Origin: JAJKIV01 sp036274195
Lineage (GTDB): Bacteria > Gemmatimonadota > Gemmatimonadetes > Gemmatimonadales > Gemmatimonadaceae
Length of the DNA stretch: 64,000 nt
Reading direction: 5' to 3'
NCBI GenBank assembly: GCA_036274195.1
Contig: DASUGD010000326.1
Coordinates: 35,232-99,231 of the forward strand
In this document: piece by piece, positions 8,256-17,105 of the stretch
Layout: each line of letters opens with the position of its first letter
Position numbering within the stretch: position 1 is the first letter of the stretch
The notes under the pieces: model-generated
The model's database searches: none
What the model was told of the DNA's origin: nothing
Seen by the model: only the letters and a program-made list of their open reading frames with translations
Translations under genes and position numbers: made by a program

Positions 8256-10400
8256 TCAGCGCGCGCCGCCACCTCCCTTCACCTTCCTGATGGCGGCCAC
8301 CGCGTTCCAGCGTACGCGGACGCCTTTCGCCAACTCCTCCAGCACCGGGAGTGCGTCCTTGGCCTGCGGGCCAATGGCGCCAAACGCATCGGCGATCGCG
8401 CGCTGAACATGCGGGTGTTGTGGTTCGGCTCGGCCCGCGGCCATCAATGCCGGAAAGACGCGCATCGCGCGGGGACCCTGTGCAGCGATCGCCCACGCGC
8501 TCGCCATACGCACGCCATCGTCAGGATCCGTGAGTCGCTCCGCCAGCGCGTCCATGGCGGCATCGTTCACACCGCCCGCATCCCGCAACGCCAGGGCGCT
8601 CAAGCCCCGGACGACGTGGTCCGGGTCGCCTAACGACTTCGTGAGCGCGGCGACCGCGGGTTGCGCTGCCTCCTTGAGCTGGGTGAGGGCCCACGCCGCC
8701 GCAACCCGCTCGTCCACCGACGGCGAAGCCAATCCCGCGCGCAACGTCGCCAGCTGCGTTGCCCCGCGGGCGCCTAACGAACCAATGGCGCGGAGCTTCG
8801 CGGCCGGGTCCGATGAGATCACGCTATCAGTCGCGACCCCTCGGCGCTCACGCGCGATGCGCTGCAAGACCAACCCATCGAGGCCCAGATTGTACCCGGT
8901 CGACGCGGCGTTCTTTCCCGTACACGTAAAAGTCACGATGTGTTGCCCCTTCGTGAGGCGTGGCCACCCCAACACGCGATCCTCGCCGACGAAGAGCTCC
9001 GTATAGTACGCATCGATCGAGAGCCCCGTCCCCATGTTTGCACCCGGCTCGTGCTCGAGCTCCGTCCCCGTCCCCGGCGTCTTGCCGTCGATGAGCACGG
9101 ACCAGGTCCCGTAGTCCTGCGCTTCAGCGACCTGCGCGATGAGCTCGTACCGTCCGTCCTCGGGAACATCGAACGGGACGTCGATGCGCGACCCGACACC
9201 TTCGCCCTCGAAGAACAGAATGTCCTTTCCCCAGAAGACCTCTTTCTGGACGGAGATCTTTCCCTTCGTCGCGACAGCGTCGTTCGCGCGCTGCTCTACT
9301 TCGATCTGCGTGGCGTTACCGTGCGGCAGACGCGCCGAGCCGTACGGCGGCTCCGGTTGGTGAGAGGCAATCCCGAGCTGGTACCAGAATGCCACGGTAC
9401 TGAAGAGGTCTTCGCGCTCTTCGAACGCGCTCCGCACTGTTCCGTCGTTGTTGTACGTCCAACCGGCGTGCTCGATGTCGAACCTCAATTCCTTCGTGAA
9501 GGGAATCGGATCGGCGATGTGCCATCGGTACGCGGTCATGCGCGAGCCGAGGTCGGTGCCATCGGCGACGGTGACTCCGAAGTACGGGCCGTCGGCAATG
9601 CGCAGCGACCACGCGTCGTTGAAGTAATCTTCCGTTCCCGTGCCCTCGATGTTCGGCTTCTTCTTGCCATCCACGTAGAAGAAATCGTCCCCTTCGCCGA
9701 ACCATCCGGGCTGATTCTGGATCACACTCAGCACGGTGCCGACGTAATGACCGCGCCCGGTGGTATGAAGGACTTCGTAGGGCGCGCCAAGTGGTGTTGG
9801 AAGTGCCTGGCGATACCGCGCGTGAAAGTAGGGCGTGTTCGCGGGGAGCGATTTGTATTTCGACCAATCGACCTGGTAATAGAGATTGGTCACGCGACGG
9901 CGCCCCTCGTTCGTGATGGTCACCTTCGCGGACTTGTGAAATGGCATGGGCCAGTACTCGTTGCGCGAACGCCCGGCAGACGCATTGCGCACGATGGCGG
10001 AGGTCAACGGGCGCTCCATCCCATGGCCGACGCCAAAGAAGTCGCCTAACGGGGCGTCGACACTGGGCACCGTGCTGCCGTCGAAGTAGATGCGGAGGCG
10101 TAGCAGGCGAGGCCACGCGTATTCACTCGCGGCGACGGTGATCCACATGTGCGTGATGACGCCCGGCCCCGTGAGGTCCGCGAGCACCGCCGTCTCGCCC
10201 GGGAGTGGCCGCTTGCTGTCGTCGTTGCTATCCAGGTCGGCGTTGTTGCTCGACGAACGAAAGGCTTCGAAGTCGCGCAGCTGCGTGAGGCGCATCGGGT
10301 CGAGCGCGGTGGATATCTGCGCCGGCGCTGCGTTGGGTGCGAGCAGCAGCGCGAGAGCGCAAAGCGCAGGCAACGGACGGGCGAAACGCGGCATGGGCAT
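8256..10400 (-). CDS. Secreted GH172-type (DUF2961) glycosidase with HEAT repeats
   Basis: 714 residues. A Sec signal (to about residue 27, APNAAPAQ) is followed by a DUF2961 domain (about 35-350) with the family marks GPGVITHMWIT, LGDFFGVGH, GWFGEGDDFFYVDG and EGTGTEDYFNDAW. The last holds the acidic residues of the active site in GH172 enzymes, which act on fructo- or arabinofuranosides. Residues about 390-520 look like a jelly-roll sugar-binding module. The end (about 540-714) is a run of HEAT repeats (AAWALTQLKEAAQPAVAAL and similar), an unusual addition. Divergent from the sugar transporter; a second DUF2961 gene lies downstream of that transporter, so the locus probably feeds on a furanoside glycan (inference). 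Confidence 0.88.
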   Translation of the reverse strand: MPMPRFARPLPALCALALLLAPNAAPAQISTALDPMRLTQLRDFEAFRSSSNNADLDSNDDSKRPLPGETAVLADLTGPGVITHMWITVAASEYAWPRLLRLRIYFDGSTVPSVDAPLGDFFGVGHGMERPLTSAIVRNASAGRSRNEYWPMPFHKSAKVTITNEGRRRVTNLYYQVDWSKYKSLPANTPYFHARYRQALPTPLGAPYEVLHTTGRGHYVGTVLSVIQNQPGWFGEGDDFFYVDGKKKPNIEGTGTEDYFNDAWSLRIADGPYFGVTVADGTDLGSRMTAYRWHIADPIPFTKELRFDIEHAGWTYNNDGTVRSAFEEREDLFSTVAFWYQLGIASHQPEPPYGSARLPHGNATQIEVEQRANDAVATKGKISVQKEVFWGKDILFFEGEGVGSRIDVPFDVPEDGRYELIAQVAEAQDYGTWSVLIDGKTPGTGTELEHEPGANMGTGLSIDAYYTELFVGEDRVLGWPRLTKGQHIVTFTCTGKNAASTGYNLGLDGLVLQRIARERRGVATDSVISSDPAAKLRAIGSLGARGATQLATLRAGLASPSVDERVAAAWALTQLKEAAQPAVAALTKSLGDPDHVVRGLSALALRDAGGVNDAAMDALAERLTDPDDGVRMASAWAIAAQGPRAMRVFPALMAAGRAEPQHPHVQRAIADAFGAIGPQAKDALPVLEELAKGVRVRWNAVAAIRKVKGGGGAR

Positions 10401-10589
10401 CGGCTCCGCAAAGGAACGTTAGGCCACGGCAGTGAGCACCAGGAAGTTCCCTCGAATTGGCGTGTGTCGCTAGGGGGGCGCGCATTGCGACGTACCACGC
10501 GTCTCGGTAAATTCGCGCGGCCGGTTCGCGACCCTCCCCTCGCACATGTATCGCCGCTGACTACGTCTCCACATCGAAGGGATGCGCCG
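10401..10589. promoter_or_regulatory. Divergent promoter region of the sugar locus
   Basis: 189 bases separate the starts of the divergent GH172 gene (10400, minus) and the transporter (TTG 10590, plus), so both promoters must lie here or further inside. One CGTTAGG motif lies at 10417. No repressor palindrome was obvious by eye. Confidence 0.45.
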
Positions 10590-13133
10590 TTGCTCGAGGC
10601 GCGCGGCATCGGGATCGGATTTCCCGGTGTGCGGGCGGTCTCGTCGGTCGACTTCGATCTCTTCTCCGGAGAGGTGCACGCCGTGGTCGGCGAGAACGGT
10701 GCAGGGAAATCAACCCTCGGCCGCCTGTTGAGTGGTGGATTGATCGGTGACGAAGGATCGCTCTCCGTCAGCGGAGTAGAGCGGCGGTTCGCGTCTCCGC
10801 GCGAAGCGATCGCCGCAGGGATCGCGATCATTCCGCAGGAATTGCAGCTGGTGGCGTCCCTCACGGTCGCCGAAAATGTGGCGCTCGGGCGAGAGGCGCG
10901 CCTCCCCAACGGTTTGGTGAATCGCGACGCCGCCCGTGCGCTCGCACGACGCGAGCTCGAAGGAGTGGGCGCCACGCACATCGGTGCTGACACACCTGTC
11001 GAACTGCTCACGCCGGGCGATCGACAACTCGTCGCCATCGCCAAGGCGCTCGCTGCGCATGCGCGGTGTCTGATCATGGACGAACCCACCGCCGCGCTAG
11101 GTGCCGCCGAGGAAGCGCGCCTGGAGCACGTGATTCGTTCGCTCGTTGCCGCGGGAACGGGCATCGTCTACGTCTCGCACAAGCTCGACGAGGTGTTGCG
11201 CCTCGCCAATCGCGTCACGGTGATGCGAGACGGCAAGAAGGTTACAACGCTCGCCGCGTCGCAGCTCACCGCCCGCGATCTCGTTCGGCTCATGGTGGGC
11301 CGCGACATCCCGCCGAGCAGTGTCACGGCCGTCCCTCCCAAGGCCCGCGAGCTTCTTCGCGTCGAACATCTCTCCGTCGAACGTCGGAGCGAGGAAGCGG
11401 GGGCTACGCTGCGTGATGTCTCGCTCTCGGTGCGAGCGGGCGAGGTCGTCGGCCTTGCGGGGCTGGTAGGTGCCGGGCGTACAGACTTTCTACTCTCGCT
11501 CGTCGGAGCGCACGGTGGCGACGTGCGCGGCCGCGTCTGGCTCGATGGACACGAGTATACCCCAACGACTCCATCCGAGGCACGCCGCGCGGGACTCGTC
11601 ATTCTTCCCGAAGAACGGAAGCGTGACGGCATCTTTCCGCAGTTGGGTGTGGCCGCCAACACGACGGTGTCGGCGCTCGAGCGTGTGAGTCGTTGGGGGT
11701 GGATCGATCGAGAGCGAGAACGCGACGCCGCCCGCACGCTCATGGCGCGCACGCGGGTACGCTCGGCGACGCCCGACGTGCCGATCCAGACGCTCAGTGG
11801 TGGTAACCAACAGAAAGCGCTGCTCGCGCGCTGCCTGTTCTCATCGCCAAAAGTCCTGCTGCTCGACGAGCCGACTCGCGGCATCGACCTCGCCGCGCGC
11901 GCGGAGGTGTACGGGGAGTTGCATGAATTGGCGGGCGAAGGCTTCGGCGTCCTCCTCGCATCGTCGGACATGACGGAGATTCTGACGCAGTGTCACCGCG
12001 TCATCGTCTTTCGTCAGGGAGCGATTGTCGCGGAGCTCGAGCGCGCCGAGGCGACCGAGGAGAAGATTCTTGCGGCCGCGAGCGGCGCGTCGGCACCGAC
12101 CGACACGCCCGTGCCTGACCCTGAGCCGCAGGCCGCGCCCGGCGGCGGACCGCCGCCTAACGCCTGGAGCTCGTGGGGCACCACGGTAGCTCGCTGGCGG
12201 GGAGCGTTCGGACTGCTGGCTGTTCTGCTGCTCGCCATTGTCGTCTCACCAACTCGCGGAGGTCGCCCGGTCTTTCTCGACCTCGGCAATCTTACCGACA
12301 TACTCCGTCAGGTCGCAGAAAAGGGGATCCTGGCCGTTGGCATGACCGCGGTCGTGGTCGCCGGAGGCATCGACTTGAGCGTGGGATCGCTGCTCGCCTT
12401 TGCTGCGACGCTCTCGGCGTGGCTGCTGATGAAGCAGGGATGGGGATTGCTGCCAACGGCAGCAATCGTCCTGGCGAGCGGCGCCCTGTGGGGAGCGTTG
12501 AACGGTGTTGTGGTGGCGCGGTGGCGACTCCCGGCCTTCATCGTAACGCTCGCCACCATGAGCGCTGCCCGCGGCGCAGCGCGGTACCTCAGCGGCGGGA
12601 GCGCGATTCCGCTCGGCTTCGGTGCGGGCGGCGCGCCCGAGTCGGTGCACGCGCTGGCCGGACCAATCGTCCCATATGTCCCGGCGCCGGCGTTGATCTT
12701 CGCGCTGTCGGTGGGTGCGATGTATCTCTTTCTCGCGCGGACTCGTGGTGGTCGCTACCTGTATGCGATCGGCGACAACGAGTCGGCGGCGCGACTCTCG
12801 GGAGTGCGAGTCGGCTGGCATAAAGCGATGGTGTACGTCGTCTCGGGTTTTCTGGCGGCGCTCGCCGGGCTCGTGCACTGCGCGCAGCTCGAGCAGGGAA
12901 ATCCTAACGACGGCGTATCGTATGAGCTGGACGCAATCGCCGCGGTTGTCATCGGAGGGACGGCGCTCACCGGCGGTTCGGGTGGCGTCGTCGGCACGCT
13001 GGTGGGGATGCTCACCATCGGCGTCATCAACAACATCATGGGGCTCAACAACGTCGATGCCAATCTTCAGCTCATTCTCAAGGGCGTCATCATTCTTGTC
13101 GCCGTCTGGCTCCAGCGACGCCGCGCTGGCTAG
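10590..13133 (+). CDS. Fused sugar ABC transporter: RbsA-type double ATPase plus RbsC-type permease
   Basis: 847 residues if translation begins at TTG 10590, which has GAAGGGA 8 bases upstream; the longer open frame to 10149 is antisense to the GH172 gene and unlike the family. ATPase domain 1 has Walker A GENGAGKST and IMDEPTAAL. Domain 2 has a degenerate Walker A (GLVGAGRT), LSGGNQQK and LLLDEPTRGID, as in RbsA/MglA. After a Pro-rich linker (about residues 500-530) a BPD_transp_2 permease follows with VVAGGIDLSVGS and IGGTALTGGSG. In most bacteria these are two genes, so the fusion is notable. The binding protein gene starts 2 bases after the stop. Confidence 0.9.
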   Translation: MLEARGIGIGFPGVRAVSSVDFDLFSGEVHAVVGENGAGKSTLGRLLSGGLIGDEGSLSVSGVERRFASPREAIAAGIAIIPQELQLVASLTVAENVALGREARLPNGLVNRDAARALARRELEGVGATHIGADTPVELLTPGDRQLVAIAKALAAHARCLIMDEPTAALGAAEEARLEHVIRSLVAAGTGIVYVSHKLDEVLRLANRVTVMRDGKKVTTLAASQLTARDLVRLMVGRDIPPSSVTAVPPKARELLRVEHLSVERRSEEAGATLRDVSLSVRAGEVVGLAGLVGAGRTDFLLSLVGAHGGDVRGRVWLDGHEYTPTTPSEARRAGLVILPEERKRDGIFPQLGVAANTTVSALERVSRWGWIDRERERDAARTLMARTRVRSATPDVPIQTLSGGNQQKALLARCLFSSPKVLLLDEPTRGIDLAARAEVYGELHELAGEGFGVLLASSDMTEILTQCHRVIVFRQGAIVAELERAEATEEKILAAASGASAPTDTPVPDPEPQAAPGGGPPPNAWSSWGTTVARWRGAFGLLAVLLLAIVVSPTRGGRPVFLDLGNLTDILRQVAEKGILAVGMTAVVVAGGIDLSVGSLLAFAATLSAWLLMKQGWGLLPTAAIVLASGALWGALNGVVVARWRLPAFIVTLATMSAARGAARYLSGGSAIPLGFGAGGAPESVHALAGPIVPYVPAPALIFALSVGAMYLFLARTRGGRYLYAIGDNESAARLSGVRVGWHKAMVYVVSGFLAALAGLVHCAQLEQGNPNDGVSYELDAIAAVVIGGTALTGGSGGVVGTLVGMLTIGVINNIMGLNNVDANLQLILKGVIILVAVWLQRRRAG

Positions 13134-13134
13134 C

Positions 13135-14031
13135 GTGATTCGACGCGGTGGCGCCCTGCTGCTCGCGTTCGCGCTGGTAGCTGGTTGCGGGAAAGAGCAG
13201 GGTGGGAAGAAGCGGATCGGTTTCTCGCAGGCCAACCTCGGTGAACCGTGGCGCGTGGCGATGAACGCCGAGATAGCCGAAGCCGCCAAGGCCCATCCCG
13301 AGCTGGAGTTCGTCTACGCGGACGCGCAGCAGGACAATGCAAAGCAGGTCGCCGATGTCGAGACGTTCCTGAGGCAGAAGATCGATCTGTTGATCATCTC
13401 GCCGAACGAGGCGAAGCCCTTGACCGCCGTGGTGAAACGGACGTTCGAGTCGAAGATCCCGGTGATCGTGCTCGACCGGAACATCGAGGGCGATACGTAC
13501 ACGACGTTCATCGGCGCAGACAACAGGGCGATCGGGCGTGCCGCCGGCGAGTTCGCCGCCAAACTGCTGAACGGCAAGGGCGACATCATCGAGATCAAGG
13601 GACTTCCTGGCTCGACGCCGGCCATCGATCGTAGCGCGGGGTTTCGTGAGGCGATCGCGGCATTCCCTGGCATTCACATCGTGCACGATCCCGTCGCCAA
13701 TTGGTTGCGGGAGGAGGCGATGACGCAGATGGAGGCGGCGCTCGCGGCGCATCCGAAGATCGACCTCGTGTACGCACATAACGATCCAATGGCGGTTGGC
13801 GCCTATCTCGCGGCGAAAGCCAAGGGGCGCGACGCGAGCATGAAGTTCATCGGGATCGACGGTTTGCCGGGACTCGACGGTGGGCGTCAGGCAGTGATCG
13901 ACGGCAAGCTGGCGGCCACGTTCGTCTATCCAACCGGTGGCAAGGAAGCCGTGGAGACGGCGGCGAAAATCCTGAGAGGCGAAAGCGTCCCACACCACAT
14001 CACGCTGGCCACCCAAGAAATCACGAAGTGA
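13135..14031 (+). CDS. Sugar ABC transporter substrate-binding lipoprotein (RbsB-like)
   Basis: 298 residues from GTG 13135, directly after the permease stop, so it is presumably translated by coupling. The signal ends in a lipobox LVAGC. The mature part is a periplasmic-binding-protein fold: KKRIGFSQANLGEPWRVAMN, IDLLIISPNEAKPL, IPVIVLDRNI, KLLNGKGDIIEIKG, LVYAHNDPMAVGAYLAA and FIGIDGL are the standard strand and loop elements of the ribose/galactofuranose-binding family. It delivers substrate to the fused transporter. By context the ligand is a pentose or furanose released by the GH172 enzymes (inference). Confidence 0.9.
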   Translation: MIRRGGALLLAFALVAGCGKEQGGKKRIGFSQANLGEPWRVAMNAEIAEAAKAHPELEFVYADAQQDNAKQVADVETFLRQKIDLLIISPNEAKPLTAVVKRTFESKIPVIVLDRNIEGDTYTTFIGADNRAIGRAAGEFAAKLLNGKGDIIEIKGLPGSTPAIDRSAGFREAIAAFPGIHIVHDPVANWLREEAMTQMEAALAAHPKIDLVYAHNDPMAVGAYLAAKAKGRDASMKFIGIDGLPGLDGGRQAVIDGKLAATFVYPTGGKEAVETAAKILRGESVPHHITLATQEITK

Positions 14032-14050
14032 GCACTTCAGGAGGCGCGTC

Positions 14051-15163
14051 ATGTCCCGTCGCCGTTTCGTTCAACAGCTTGCCGGAACGACCGCCAGTCT
14101 GGCCGGTTTCAGCGCGTTAGGCGGGGCGCAACCCGCTCAACCTGTGGGAGCGGCCGCCGATTTCATTCCGTCGTATGCTCGCGCCCAACGCTATCGGTCG
14201 CGCAAGCAATCGAGCCACGACGTGACTGGTGGGAACCAGGACTACTGGAACATCAAGGGTGGGGAGACCAAGGAAATTTTCAACGCGAGCGGTGCCGGAT
14301 GCATCACGCACATCTGGTTCACGATAGCGGCCGAGTCGCCGTTGCACCTGAAGGAGCTCGTGTTGCGCGCGTATTGGGACGGCGCGTCGACGCCAAGCAT
14401 CGAGACGCCGGTGGGCGACTTCTTCGGCTTGAATCTTGGCGACTACGTCATTTACGAGAGCCAGTATCTCGCGTGCTCTCCCGGCCAGTCGCTCAACGCC
14501 TATTTCGCGATGCCATATCGGAAGGGGGCGCGTCTCACGATTGCCAATGAGGGGACGCGAGCGGTCGGGGCATTCTATTCGAACATCGACTATTACGAAG
14601 CCGACTCGATCCCCGCCGACGCGCTGTATTTTCACGCGCAATATCGCCAGGCCGTACCCAACCAGGCGCAAACGCTCCCCGGCGCCAAGAATCCTGACGG
14701 CGCGACGAACTACGTGTTCTGTGAATCGCACGGCCGCGGGAACCTGATGGGCGTGTCGTTAGGCGTCATTCAGCTGGCGGAGGGGTGGATGGGCGAGGGC
14801 GATGACATGATCTTCATCGACGACCCCTCGAAGCCGACGATCATCGGCACCGGATCGGAAGACTATTTTCTGGGAAGCTGGAACTTCGGGGGGCGGATGA
14901 ATGCGAAGCAGTTTTCGCATCACCAGTATGGTGCACCGCTGATCCAGAGCCCCGAACGGGTGGGCGGACGATATTGTCTCTATCGATTCCACGGCGACAA
15001 CCCGGTGACGTTCACCCGCTACCTGAAGTACACCATCGAGCACGGCCACGCGAACGATCGCGCCGACAACTTCTATTCGTGCGCGTACTGGTATCAGGAT
15101 CGGCCGTCAACGGAGTTTCCGACGATGCCAGCGTTGGCAGACCGAGTGCCAAGGAGTCGTTAA
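14051..15163 (+). CDS. Tat-exported DUF2961/GH172-type glycosidase
   Basis: 370 residues, with AGGAGG 9-14 bases before the ATG. The N-terminus MSRRRFVQQLAGTTASLAG is a Tat-type signal. The DUF2961 domain has GAGCITHIWFTIA, VGDFFGLNLGDY, GEGDDMIFIDD and IGTGSEDYF, with the same acidic loop as the 8.3 kb paralogue, though the preceding Glu of EGTGTEDY is Ile here. It has neither the jelly-roll nor the HEAT part. It follows the binding protein gene by 19 bases and so closes the transporter operon. Likely a periplasmic furanosidase acting on the imported or surface-bound oligosaccharide. Confidence 0.88.
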   Translation: MSRRRFVQQLAGTTASLAGFSALGGAQPAQPVGAAADFIPSYARAQRYRSRKQSSHDVTGGNQDYWNIKGGETKEIFNASGAGCITHIWFTIAAESPLHLKELVLRAYWDGASTPSIETPVGDFFGLNLGDYVIYESQYLACSPGQSLNAYFAMPYRKGARLTIANEGTRAVGAFYSNIDYYEADSIPADALYFHAQYRQAVPNQAQTLPGAKNPDGATNYVFCESHGRGNLMGVSLGVIQLAEGWMGEGDDMIFIDDPSKPTIIGTGSEDYFLGSWNFGGRMNAKQFSHHQYGAPLIQSPERVGGRYCLYRFHGDNPVTFTRYLKYTIEHGHANDRADNFYSCAYWYQDRPSTEFPTMPALADRVPRSR

Positions 15164-15185
15164 TCGCTACCTGAACGCAGGCAAC

Positions 15186-15211
15186 AACGGGCGCCCCTCG
15201 GGGCGCCCGTT
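15186..15211. terminator. Strong hairpin between convergent genes
   Basis: A perfect 12-bp inverted repeat, AACGGGCGCCCC and its complement, with only 2 bases between the arms. It sits 23 bases after the GH172 stop and 25 bases before the end of the convergent LVIVD gene. No T-run follows on either strand, so it is a likely bidirectional terminator of the GC-rich type rather than a textbook one. Confidence 0.75.
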
Positions 15212-15235
15212 GGCGTTCATGACTCGGTCGGAGAC

Positions 15236-17071
15236 TTACCTCGACGCCGCCGCGAGACGCCGGATCTCGCCGGCCATTGTACGCACGCGAGCACCGTCCT
15301 TCGCTCCGGCGACATCCCTGTCCACCTGCTGCGCGAGTGCATTCAACGCCGTTGCACGGGCAGCGCCACTTTTCATCTCCGCCATGTCGAGCGCGGAGGA
15401 AATTGCGGCCGTTCGCTCCGATGCGAGCCCGCCGTTCCGCACCAGCTGGTCGAGATATGACCGCACGACGACGAACGCCGGCGGCCACGTCATCTTCGGC
15501 TGGCTCTGCGGGTTGTAGGCATCGAATCGCACCAGCTTCGCCGCGGCAATCTCGTTCGCCGACAGGTGCTCGCTTGGCGTCAACTCCAGAATGTCCATTC
15601 CGCGATCGAGCTCCGACGAGAAGATGAGGCCGTTCCAGTAATACGCCCCCCACGACCCGCCGATGGTGTTGCCTCCGGCTAGAACGGCGGGTGTGCCCGC
15701 TGCCGGCTGCGGCACGTCGGCGCCCTTCGGCGGATCGATGCTGCCGCGGTCGAAATAGCCGATCTCGAAGGCGCTGTCAGGGCTGGTGAAGTCCATGATG
15801 CTCACGCCGCCCTGATACCACCCCTGCACGTACAGATCGCGTCCGGGCACCGGGATGATGCCGCCGTTGTGCGACACGCAGTTCTCCTCGGCCGACTGCG
15901 CCGACGGGAGCTTGAAGTAGGCACGCTGCGTCTGCTTTTTCTTCGCGTCGAGCGTGATCACCGTGTTGCCGCCAAGCTCGATCATGCTCGACGCCTGGCA
16001 CATCGGGCCAACGCCGCCGCCCCACTCATCCGTCTGGATGATCTTCTTCCCGTCGTTGCTGAATGCCGCTGTATGCCGGCCCTGGAAGTTGTTCGTATCG
16101 GTGAGCGCATCCAGGCGAACCGGCTTCTCGGGGTTCGAGATGTCGACGATGATGGAGTGCGTGGAGCAGGAGGCCGCGAGCAGGTGCATCTCCGGATACG
16201 CGGTCACGTCGTGGCAATTGCGCGGACCGGTTGGCATCGCCGGGTCCGGAGCCGGACGGGCAGCGGCGGCTGCCGCCTGGCGCGGGTCTACCGGGGCGCA
16301 GAACTGCTTGCACTCGCCGCGGCTATCGAGGCCGGTGAAGATGCGTGCCCCCGGAATCACCGCGGCCTGTTCGGGGTGATCGAGCGGCACCTTGATGATG
16401 TCGAGCTGGAAGAGCGAGTTCGTCGGGTCCGCCGGGTCCGTGCCGTTCTTGCACCCCGCCAACTCCGTTTCCGGTCGCGCGGCCTGCTGTCCCGACACGT
16501 AGAGGTAAATGATCCGTGGATCCTTCGGGCTGGGAACCAGGGTGTGCGTGTGCGAGCCTTTGCAGGTCTGCACGTTCTTGACGAGCTTCGGCGCCTTGGG
16601 ATTGGACACGTCGAAGATGCGCACGCCGGCCATGTGGTCCTTCGGATCCTGCACGCCTCCGTCGCCGCAATCGTTGCGGTTGCCCGCGCCCTCGGCGGAG
16701 AGGAAGAGCAGGTTACCGACGATGGTCGGGTCACCCTGCGATGTAATGCACTTCGTAACCGACGCCATCACCGGGTTGGCGGGGTCGGTGATGTCCCAGA
16801 TCGTGAAGCCGGCAAAGTTGGCCTGATAGACGTAGTGGGTGCCGAACGCCATGTCGGAGTTGATGAACTTCAAGCCGGCGGCCGAGTCGAACACCGCCGG
16901 CTTCTTCACAAACGACACCTGCTTCATGCCGCTGATCGCAGTGCCCGCGTCGAAACGGCCGGGCTTGAGAGTGCTTCGGGGATCCTTGTTGCTCGGATAC
17001 GTCTGTGCCGACACCATGGTCGGCACGACGGTCGTCGCCAGCAGCAGGATGGAGCCGCGCATCATACGCAT
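15236..17071 (-). CDS. Secreted LVIVD-repeat beta-propeller protein
   Basis: 611 residues with a Sec signal ending at VSAQ (about residue 23). The body consists of repeated blade motifs of the LVIVD type: GFTIWDITDPANPV, GVRIFDVSNPKAPKLV, SIIVDISNPEKPV and VSIMDFTSPDSAF. Several conserved Cys pairs (KCITSQGD, RNDCGDGG, NVQTCKGSH) suggest disulfides. Such proteins are exported and their function is not known. It lies 34 bases downstream of the DUF305 gene on the same strand and is probably cotranscribed with it. The C-terminal 100 residues are helical. Confidence 0.85.
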   Translation of the reverse strand: MRMMRGSILLLATTVVPTMVSAQTYPSNKDPRSTLKPGRFDAGTAISGMKQVSFVKKPAVFDSAAGLKFINSDMAFGTHYVYQANFAGFTIWDITDPANPVMASVTKCITSQGDPTIVGNLLFLSAEGAGNRNDCGDGGVQDPKDHMAGVRIFDVSNPKAPKLVKNVQTCKGSHTHTLVPSPKDPRIIYLYVSGQQAARPETELAGCKNGTDPADPTNSLFQLDIIKVPLDHPEQAAVIPGARIFTGLDSRGECKQFCAPVDPRQAAAAAARPAPDPAMPTGPRNCHDVTAYPEMHLLAASCSTHSIIVDISNPEKPVRLDALTDTNNFQGRHTAAFSNDGKKIIQTDEWGGGVGPMCQASSMIELGGNTVITLDAKKKQTQRAYFKLPSAQSAEENCVSHNGGIIPVPGRDLYVQGWYQGGVSIMDFTSPDSAFEIGYFDRGSIDPPKGADVPQPAAGTPAVLAGGNTIGGSWGAYYWNGLIFSSELDRGMDILELTPSEHLSANEIAAAKLVRFDAYNPQSQPKMTWPPAFVVVRSYLDQLVRNGGLASERTAAISSALDMAEMKSGAARATALNALAQQVDRDVAGAKDGARVRTMAGEIRRLAAASR

Positions 17072-17105
17072 CGAGGTTTATTCCGGGGTGGGAACGTGGG
17101 GCGAT

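Noticed and set aside
10149..10589. Long N-terminal extension of the transporter fusion
   Set aside because: It is antisense to the GH172 gene, has no homology to RbsA, and a TTG with a good Shine-Dalgarno sequence stands exactly at the conserved start.
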